5,812 nt of DNA from NCBI GenBank assembly GCA_944331885.1, contig CALVJF010000054.1, positions 1 to 5,812 on the forward strand, given 5' to 3'. Below, piece by piece: positions 1-4,086 of the stretch. The DNA comes from an uncultured Bacilli bacterium. Lineage in GTDB: Bacteria > Bacillota_I > Bacilli_A > RF39 > UBA660. Made by a program: the position numbers and the translations under genes. The notes beneath the pieces are model-generated. The model had not been told where the DNA came from and made no database searches. It saw only the letters and a program-made list of their open reading frames with translations. Within the stretch, counting starts at the first letter, position 1. Every line of letters starts with the position of its first letter.

Positions 1-582
1 ATTTCCTCTTAAAAAAGATAAAATTTCCTTTTCCATTTTTAAAATTTGTTCTTCGGGAATATTTTTGCAACAGTAACCCAAGCATTCGCCAATATGATAA
101 TATAAGCAGACTTCTTTGGGAGTTGTTTGACATTTTTTTAATGGATATAGTCGATTTAATAAATTGACAATATGGCGGGCAGCATAGCTATTGGGATATG
201 GTCCAAAGATTTTTTTACTAGGATCTTTTTTTAATTTTATATACCTAGCTACGCGAAGATGAGGATAAGGATTTCTTGAGTATTCTATATATGGATAAGT
301 TTTGTCGTCAGTTAACAGAATATTATATTTTGGATCATATTGTTTGATAAGATTTATTTCGATTATAAATGCTTCCAATTCACTAGAGGCAACAATGTAG
401 GTAAAATCTGCAATTTCACTAACCATTTTGGCTGTTTTTCCAGTGTGAGCGCGATTAAAATATGAAGATAAGCGTTTGTGCAAGTCTTTAGCTTTACCAA
501 CATATATAATTGTCCCTTGGGCATTCTTCATTTGATAACTACCTGGTTGATGAGGAACAAGGGCTAATTTTTCTTTAAACAT
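1..582 (-). CDS. uvrC: UvrABC excinuclease subunit C, N-terminal part (cut by window edge)
   Basis: UvrC makes the incisions on both sides of a lesion in UvrAB-dependent nucleotide excision repair in the cytoplasm. The 194 visible residues hold the GIY-YIG nuclease domain that cuts on the 3' side. Seen: PGSY near residues 13-16, IYVGKAKDL at 26-34, Y27, K30, R37, and the catalytic-type glutamate E75 in EAFIIEINLIKQYDPKYN. Next come GPYPN (127-131) and a cysteine cluster, C151, C159, C167 and C171 with an extra C172, matching the four cysteines known to bind a [4Fe-4S] cluster in UvrC. The UVR motif, RNase H-like domain and HhH domain would lie beyond the left edge. The frame is open to base 1. 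The ATG at 582 is preceded by AGGTGA with 6 nt spacing, so this start is secure. It is divergent from yigZ. Family assignment is firm. Confidence 0.97.
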   Translation of the reverse strand, partial: MFKEKLALVPHQPGSYQMKNAQGTIIYVGKAKDLHKRLSSYFNRAHTGKTAKMVSEIADFTYIVASSELEAFIIEINLIKQYDPKYNILLTDDKTYPYIEYSRNPYPHLRVARYIKLKKDPSKKIFGPYPNSYAARHIVNLLNRLYPLKKCQTTPKEVCLYYHIGECLGYCCKNIPEEQILKMEKEILSFLRGN

Positions 583-588
583 TTATAA

Positions 589-606
589 TCACCTTTTGAT
601 ATTATA
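589..606 (-). promoter_or_regulatory. uvrC -10 box and Shine-Dalgarno
   Basis: On the minus strand a perfect TATAAT (606 to 601) is followed by six bases and then AGGTGA (594 to 589), a strong Shine-Dalgarno 6 nt before the uvrC ATG. I see no good -35 at 16-18 bp (best is about ATGCAT). If transcription starts about 7 nt after the -10, the leader is about 12 nt and begins at the ribosome binding site. TATAAT is common by chance in DNA this AT-rich, so the promoter itself is an inference. Confidence 0.5.
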
Positions 607-614
607 CTAAATTC

Positions 615-655
615 TAGACTAAAATGCATTAATAATGTATAATTTTAAGTAGGTG
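615..655 (+). promoter_or_regulatory. yigZ promoter and Shine-Dalgarno
   Basis: TAGACT (615-620, four of six matches to TTGACA) is separated by 17 bp from a perfect TATAAT (638-643). Seven bases later comes AGGTG (651-655), 6 nt before the ATG at 662. This is the only promoter in the window with both a recognisable -35 and a -10 at the ideal spacing. It stands back to back with the uvrC promoter in the 79-bp gap between the two genes. Confidence 0.6.
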
Positions 656-661
656 TTTTTA

Positions 662-1009
662 ATGAAATTAATAAAACAAGATGAATTAATAATTAAAAAG
701 TCAAAGTTTATTGGTTATTATTATGACTTAGATAACGTTGAAGAAGTTAAGGATATTTTGAATATATTAAAAAAGGAACATAAAAAAGCAAAACATATTG
801 TTTATGCTTATAAGTTTGATAATACAGCTAAAAAATGTGATGATAAAGAACCTGCTAATACCGCGGGGACACCTATATATAATATTTTAGAAAAGAAAAA
901 TCTTAATCGAAAGTTGATTGTTGTAGTAAGATATTTTGGTGGAATTAAGTTAGGGGCAGGAGGATTAATTAGAGCTTATAGTGGTATTGCTAATATCGTA
1001 AGTAATTAA
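662..1009 (+). CDS. yigZ: YigZ/IMPACT family protein, single-domain short form
   Basis: Member of the IMPACT/YigZ (UPF0029) family, whose bacterial role is not well defined; eukaryotic IMPACT acts in translation control through Gcn1/Gcn2. The 115-residue product has the N-terminal domain features: KSKFIGY (13-19), the DDKEPANTAGTP segment (60-71) and the family signature VVVRYFGGIKLGAGGLIRAY (87-106). The usual GEPxGTAG reads KEPANTAG here, so a common glycine is replaced. Bacterial relatives such as E. coli YigZ and B. subtilis YvyE are about 200-217 residues with a second C-terminal ferredoxin-like domain. This one stops 9 residues after the signature, directly at a terminator, so that domain is absent. 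Start: the ATG at 662 follows AGGTG by 6 nt; a GTG at 653 in the same frame is part of that Shine-Dalgarno and is rejected. Its stop lies 5 bp from the convergent trxA stop. Confidence 0.88.
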   Translation: MKLIKQDELIIKKSKFIGYYYDLDNVEEVKDILNILKKEHKKAKHIVYAYKFDNTAKKCDDKEPANTAGTPIYNILEKKNLNRKLIVVVRYFGGIKLGAGGLIRAYSGIANIVSN

Positions 1010-1042
1010 AAACATTATTTCAAATTAGAAATAATGTTTTTT
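1008..1042. terminator. Bidirectional intrinsic terminator between yigZ and trxA
   Basis: A perfect 14-bp inverted repeat (1008-1021 with 1028-1041) encloses a 6-nt loop AAATTA. The plus strand ends in a run of six T (1037-1042) and the minus strand in a run of five T, so it can end transcription from both sides. The left arm begins within the yigZ stop codon. The hairpin also covers the last codons and stop of trxA, so it is partly coding. The stem is almost all A/T with one internal C-G and one closing C-G pair, so it is less stable than GC-rich terminators. Confidence 0.8.
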
Positions 1043-1314
1043 AAATCTTCTTCACTACGAAAGCCAATTTCTTTTTTTACTAATTGACCATTTTTGAAAA
1101 ATAGTAAACTTGGGACGCTCATGATACCATAATTCATAGCCAATTGTTGGTGAATATCAACATCGACTTTAATGATATTTATGTTTTCCAATTTTTCGAG
1201 TACTGGTCCTAGCATTTTACAAGGTCCACACCATTCAGCATAAAAGTCTACTAATGTTAAATCTTTTGTTAATAAACTTTCTAGACTTTCGCTTTCTTTT
1301 AAATGTTTTATCAT
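1015..1314 (-). CDS. trxA: Thioredoxin
   Basis: Small cytoplasmic thiol-disulfide oxidoreductase that reduces protein disulfides and is recharged by thioredoxin reductase (not in this window). The 99-residue protein shows the classic active site WCGPC (W28, C29, C32) in FYAEWCGPCK, the buried aspartate before it (D23) and the cis-proline loop SVPSL (P68) that faces the active site. FFKNGQLVKK and the C-terminal helix complete the fold. At 99 residues it is slightly shorter than the usual 104-109 and looks complete. It is the second gene of an operon with cvpA: the cvpA stop is only 2 bp before this ATG, and the Shine-Dalgarno AAAGGAGA (1328 to 1321) lies inside the last codons of cvpA, so translation is probably coupled. 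Its 3' end forms part of the terminator shared with yigZ. The neighbourhood of uvrC fits B. subtilis, where trxA and uvrC are adjacent. Confidence 0.97.
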   Translation of the reverse strand: MIKHLKESESLESLLTKDLTLVDFYAEWCGPCKMLGPVLEKLENINIIKVDVDIHQQLAMNYGIMSVPSLLFFKNGQLVKKEIGFRSEEDLKNIISNLK

Positions 1315-1316
1315 AT

Positions 1317-2036
1317 TTATTCTCCTTTATATTTATTTAATATTTCTTCAGCACCAGTAATTTCTAATTTTTCTTTTTCAATTAACTTGGTTGCAGCATC
1401 AACAGTAATAAACTTATTTTTTAATAATATATCTAAAGCTTCTTTATTATATTCATTTTTATCTTCAGTATCTTGATATTTAGATGCCATAGACACTACT
1501 TCATCAACAGAATTATAGGCATTACTAACTTTTTCTGATAATAATGGTGTATTATTTAAAATCACACTTGCATACTTTGAATCAATCTTTTGGTTATTAG
1601 CCATAAAAATTTGGTTGGCACAAAATAATATAACGAATAAAACTATGTAAGCTTCAGCTAAACCAAATATTATTCCCAGTAATTTTGAAGGAATACTTAG
1701 AACCACAGTCATTTTCAATATTAGCTCTAGTAAACCAGTAATAACGATGATTACTCTTAGTATTGCCCAAAGTAAAAGGATTATTACTATATAAGCTATA
1801 GCTTCGTAAATGATAATATTTAGTACTGTTACTCCTTCTAAAGCCCCGCTGAAATTGAAAAATGGTAAATAAGTATAGAAAAATTCAGATATAGGATTCT
1901 TTAGGTAATAGGCTATAATTATGACAGCTAAAGTCCCTAAAAATTGAGCAGCACTCTGAATTACACCTCTTTTAAATCCAACTATTGCACCGATACCTAA
2001 AATTAATATAATGCATGCATCTACTATGGTTGGCAA
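1317..2036 (-). CDS. cvpA: CvpA family membrane protein
   Basis: Polytopic inner-membrane protein of the CvpA (colicin V production) family, equivalent in position and type to B. subtilis YshB; its biochemical role is not settled. The 239 residues begin with DACIILILGIGAIVGFKRG (about 6-24), the family-typical first helix ending in GxkrG. Further hydrophobic segments are at about 29-46, 72-102 and 116-145. A charged, mostly helical cytoplasmic-type tail of about 90 residues follows, ending KYKGE. Start: TTG at 2036, because no ATG or GTG lies in frame upstream or near, and AGGAG (2050 to 2046) sits 9 nt before it. The adjacent divergent gene is rnhC, and in B. subtilis cvpA and rnhC are likewise close neighbours. 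It heads the cvpA-trxA operon. The family call is fairly strong; the function is unknown. Confidence 0.88.
   Translation of the reverse strand: MPTIVDACIILILGIGAIVGFKRGVIQSAAQFLGTLAVIIIAYYLKNPISEFFYTYLPFFNFSGALEGVTVLNIIIYEAIAYIVIILLLWAILRVIIVITGLLELILKMTVVLSIPSKLLGIIFGLAEAYIVLFVILFCANQIFMANNQKIDSKYASVILNNTPLLSEKVSNAYNSVDEVVSMASKYQDTEDKNEYNKEALDILLKNKFITVDAATKLIEKEKLEITGAEEILNKYKGE
1321..1328 (-). promoter_or_regulatory. trxA Shine-Dalgarno inside the cvpA 3' end
   Basis: AAAGGAGA on the minus strand is formed by the final codons of cvpA (Lys-Gly-Glu) and lies 6 nt before the trxA ATG. With only 2 bp between the cvpA stop and the trxA start, terminating ribosomes sit on the trxA start region, the usual layout for translational coupling. 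Confidence 0.8.
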
Positions 2037-2045
2037 CTTATCACT

Positions 2046-2063
2046 CTCCTCTATTTAATTATA
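2046..2063 (-). promoter_or_regulatory. cvpA-trxA operon -10 box and Shine-Dalgarno
   Basis: A minus-strand TATAAT (2063 to 2058) is followed by seven bases and AGGAG (2050 to 2046), 9 nt before the TTG start. The best -35 at 17 bp is TTTAAT (2086 to 2081), only three of six matches. It is the only promoter candidate in the divergent cvpA-rnhC gap that suits the operon. Support is moderate because the region is nearly all A/T. Confidence 0.45.
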
Positions 2064-2094
2064 TTACAAACTAAATGAAAATTAAAGAAAAATA

Positions 2095-2116
2095 TGATAT
2101 GATTATTTTGAGGTGG
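2095..2116 (+). promoter_or_regulatory. rnhC extended -10 and Shine-Dalgarno
   Basis: TGATATGAT (2095-2103) fits an extended -10 (TGn plus TATGAT, five of six). Seven bases later comes AGGTGG (2111-2116), 6 nt before the ATG at 2123. No convincing -35 is visible. If real, this makes the frame that is open upstream from 2075 promoter rather than protein. Confidence 0.45.
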
Positions 2117-2122
2117 AGATCT

Positions 2123-3061
2123 ATGACAATTGTATTTAAAGTTAGCGATAATGTAAAACAAAAAATGATTAAATATTATGAACCTATGAAATGTGAAAAA
2201 ACTCCTCCGTATGCGATATTTCAAGTAAAAGATTTTGATTGTGTTACAACATTATATGAATCAGGAAAAGTTATGTTTCAAGGAATTGGTGCTGACATTG
2301 AGGCGTCTATTTGGATAGAACAAGAGCGAATTCTTAATAATAGAGTCATAAACCCGAATACCGAAAAAAAAGAAAAAAAAGTTAATCAAGGAGGGCTTAT
2401 TGATGCAAATACTATTGGTTCAGATGAAGTTGGAACTGGAGATTTTTTTGGACCAATTGTAGTGTGTGCTAGCTATGTTGAAAAAAAGCAAAGAGATTTT
2501 TTGGTAAATTTAGGTGTCAGAGATTCAAAAAAATTAACTGATAAGCAAATAATTGATATAGCTCCGACAATTATTAAGAATATTCCTAATAAAGCTATTG
2601 TTTTGAATAACGAAACTTACAATCAAAATTACTCAGAAAGTGTCAATATGAATAAAATCAAAGCAATACTGCATAATAAAGTTCTGCTTGGAATGATTGA
2701 GAATAGTGATTATAAATATGAAAAAATTGTAGTAGATCAATTTACTCCAGCTAAAAATTATTATGGCTATTTAAGCGAGGTTAAGAGTAAAGTGACTGGG
2801 ATTACTTTTATGACTAAAGCAGAAGATCAAGTATTAAGTGTAGCATGTAGCTCAATTATTGCTCGTTATTATTTTCTACGGGAAATGAAAAAAATGAGTG
2901 ATGAATATAAGGTCATTTTCCCGCTTGGGGCTGGCAATAATGTAGATGAAATTGGGGTTAATTTGGTAAAGCAATATGGTGAAGGTATTTTATATAAGGT
3001 TAGTAAATTAAATTTTAAAAATGTCGACAAAATAAAAGAACTTATGCGTTCTTCAAAATAA
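2123..3061 (+). CDS. rnhC: Ribonuclease HIII
   Basis: Cytoplasmic endonuclease that cuts the RNA strand of RNA:DNA hybrids (R-loops, primers). The 312 residues match the family length (about 310 in Bacillus). The N-terminal TBP-like substrate-binding domain (about 1-75) contains FQVKDFDCVTTLYESGKVMF; a lysine-rich linker (about 80-88) follows; the catalytic domain starts at IGSDEVGTGDFFGP. The four acidic residues known for RNase HIII are present: D101, E102, D205 (VVDQF) and E234 (TKAED). ACSSIIARYYFL and FPLGAGNNVDE are also family-typical. Start: ATG 2123, 6 nt after AGGTGG; an in-frame ATG at 2075 would add 16 residues but has no ribosome site and overlaps the likely promoter. It is divergent from cvpA and convergent with holA, overlapping by 20 bp. 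An A8-G-A8 tract lies in the linker. Confidence 0.96.
   Translation: MTIVFKVSDNVKQKMIKYYEPMKCEKTPPYAIFQVKDFDCVTTLYESGKVMFQGIGADIEASIWIEQERILNNRVINPNTEKKEKKVNQGGLIDANTIGSDEVGTGDFFGPIVVCASYVEKKQRDFLVNLGVRDSKKLTDKQIIDIAPTIIKNIPNKAIVLNNETYNQNYSESVNMNKIKAILHNKVLLGMIENSDYKYEKIVVDQFTPAKNYYGYLSEVKSKVTGITFMTKAEDQVLSVACSSIIARYYFLREMKKMSDEYKVIFPLGAGNNVDEIGVNLVKQYGEGILYKVSKLNFKNVDKIKELMRSSK
2364..2380 (+). repeat. A8-G-A8 homopolymer tract in rnhC linker
   Basis: Eight A, one G and eight A encode part of Glu-Lys-Lys-Glu-Lys-Lys between the substrate-binding and catalytic domains of RNase HIII. Runs of eight A are prone to replication and transcription slippage. Eight bases further on lies AAGGAGGG (2388-2395). 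Whether slippage happens here is not shown by the sequence. Confidence 0.7.
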
Positions 3062-3977
3062 ATGCTTCTAATGCGAGGTGTTTATTTTTTTGCCCTTTTT
3101 TAATAGCAAAATCAATGTTTGCTAATTCACAAAGTAATTCTTTTAATTCTTTAATTGAGTATTTAGAGGCATTATTTATATATTTTTCAGCTTGCCATGT
3201 TTGGATACTTAATTTCTTAGCAATTTCAAAGGGACTATAATGTTTCTTGAGCATTAAATTAACTAGATAAAGAAAGCGATATTCTCTAGCCAGTAAGTTA
3301 AAAATTATCAACGGCTCTGTTTTTTGAACCCTTAAGTCATTGTATATTTTGAAAGCATGAGTTATATCTTGATTTATTATGGCATCAATTAATTTAAAAT
3401 TGTTATTTTCTAAATTCATAGAAATAATATTTTTTAAATCTGATAAACTAATTGTTGTTGGTTCTTGATAATAAATAAATATTTTGTTTAGTTGTTGTAA
3501 ACTTAAATCATAATTATTTTGAGAATTGTTTACAATAAAATATAGACATTCACTAGATATTTTGTAGCCTTCAGTCAATAATTTTTTTTCAATAATTTTG
3601 ACTATATCTTTAATTGTTAAACTAGGACAAATTATTAAATTTCCTTGTTCTTTTATTATCTTGGTAATTTTTTTACGCTCGTCAATTTTTTGCATTGTCG
3701 TAAAAATAATAGTAGTATCTTGGTTCGGCACTAAAAGATATTTTTCTATAATACTTGGATCAATTCCAGATACTTTTTGAGTAGTGAAATAGTCTGCATT
3801 GTTAATTTGAATAATTCTTTTTTCACTGAATAATGAATTATAAGATATTTCTTCAAGAATTGTTGCAAGATCTGTACTATTAGAATCAATTTTTTCAACA
3901 AAAGTCCCTTGACTTATTTTTTGAATTTCTTCGTACATTTGATTAATTGTTGAACTCGATATTAAATAATTTGCCAT
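3042..3977 (-). CDS. holA: DNA polymerase III subunit delta
   Basis: Delta subunit of the clamp loader, which opens the sliding clamp (DnaN) and loads it on DNA for the replisome. The 311 residues match the family layout: a degenerate AAA+ domain I with IIFTTMQKIDERKKITKIIK (90-109), where DERKK is the typical signature; domain II; and the C-terminal collar domain with NNFKLIDAI (192-200), EPLIIFNLLAREYRFLYLV (221-239), SPFEIAKKLSI (248-258) and HLALEAFIL (300-308). The usual N-terminal YxxYGEE reads YLISSST, a divergent version. Start: ATG 3977, 5 nt after AGGTGA; a GTG at 3986 in the same frame belongs to that Shine-Dalgarno and is rejected. It lies directly downstream of comEC, as in B. 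subtilis (comEC-holA), but has its own promoter candidate. Its last 20 bp overlap the end of rnhC on the other strand, and I see no clear terminator of its own. Confidence 0.95.
   Translation of the reverse strand: MANYLISSSTINQMYEEIQKISQGTFVEKIDSNSTDLATILEEISYNSLFSEKRIIQINNADYFTTQKVSGIDPSIIEKYLLVPNQDTTIIFTTMQKIDERKKITKIIKEQGNLIICPSLTIKDIVKIIEKKLLTEGYKISSECLYFIVNNSQNNYDLSLQQLNKIFIYYQEPTTISLSDLKNIISMNLENNNFKLIDAIINQDITHAFKIYNDLRVQKTEPLIIFNLLAREYRFLYLVNLMLKKHYSPFEIAKKLSIQTWQAEKYINNASKYSIKELKELLCELANIDFAIKKGQKNKHLALEAFILKNA
3055..3091 (+). terminator. rnhC intrinsic terminator, embedded in holA
   Basis: On the plus strand 3055-3068 pairs with 3075-3088: eight A-U pairs outside, then UGCUUC with GAGGUG (G-C, A-U and G-U pairs), with loop UAAUGC and a T run to 3091. 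The stem begins at the last sense codon of rnhC and includes its stop. The three G-U pairs become A-C mismatches on the minus strand, and no U run follows there, so the terminator should work only for rnhC and not for holA, whose codons it occupies. Confidence 0.7.
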
Positions 3978-3982
3978 AATGT

Positions 3983-4003
3983 TCACCTATGTTTATTATA
4001 ACA
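3983..4003 (-). promoter_or_regulatory. holA extended -10 promoter and Shine-Dalgarno
   Basis: TGTTATAAT (4003 to 3995 on the minus strand) is a perfect extended -10. Six bases later comes AGGTGA (3988 to 3983), 5 nt before the holA ATG. The -35 position (about 4018-4023, TTTCTG) is poor, as is common for extended -10 promoters. It starts exactly where the T run of the comEC terminator ends, so holA can be transcribed independently of comEC. Confidence 0.6.
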
Positions 4004-4032
4004 AAAAAGGAAAAAGACAGAAAGCCTTTTTC
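4003..4032 (-). terminator. comEC intrinsic terminator
   Basis: On the minus strand GAAAAAG (4032 to 4026) pairs with CTTTTTC (4016 to 4010) across a 9-nt loop, followed by C and six T (4008 to 4003). An alternative register pairs AAAAAGG with CCTTTTT. The position 55 bp after the comEC stop and before the holA promoter fits a terminator, although the stem is short and mostly A-U. Some read-through into holA is likely. Confidence 0.6.
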
Positions 4033-4042
4033 TATATTTAAA

Positions 4043-4056
4043 GTTACTATAGTAAC
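4043..4056. promoter_or_regulatory. 14-bp perfect palindrome upstream of holA
   Basis: GTTACTATAGTAAC reads the same on both strands. It lies between the comEC stop and the comEC terminator, about 60 bp before the predicted holA transcription start. Two overlapping minus-strand TATAAT boxes (4070 to 4060) stand 3 bp before it, so it could cover the start of a second promoter as an operator. It could instead be a minor hairpin of the comEC 3' end (TTTAAA follows on the minus strand). I do not recognise it as the site of a known regulator. Confidence 0.35.
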
Positions 4057-4086
4057 GATATTATATTATATGTATTTTTTTAAAAA

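Noticed and set aside
653..661. GTG start for yigZ, three codons upstream
   Set aside because: The GTG is part of the Shine-Dalgarno AGGTG for the ATG at 662 and has no ribosome site of its own.
2075..2122. Upstream ATG adding 16 residues to RNase HIII
   Set aside because: No Shine-Dalgarno precedes it, the stretch holds the likely -10, and AGGTGG points to the ATG at 2123, which gives the normal family length.
2960..3041. holA terminator beyond its stop codon on the minus strand
   Set aside because: There are A/T-rich runs and a TGTCGACA palindrome, but no stable stem followed by a T run.
3598..3780. 60-codon plus-strand ORF opposite holA
   Set aside because: It is antisense to a well-supported gene, has no recognisable domain or Shine-Dalgarno, and its hydrophobicity mirrors the opposite strand.
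3978..3986. GTG start for holA, three codons upstream
   Set aside because: The GTG lies inside AGGTGA, the Shine-Dalgarno for the ATG at 3977; the family also begins near MANYL.
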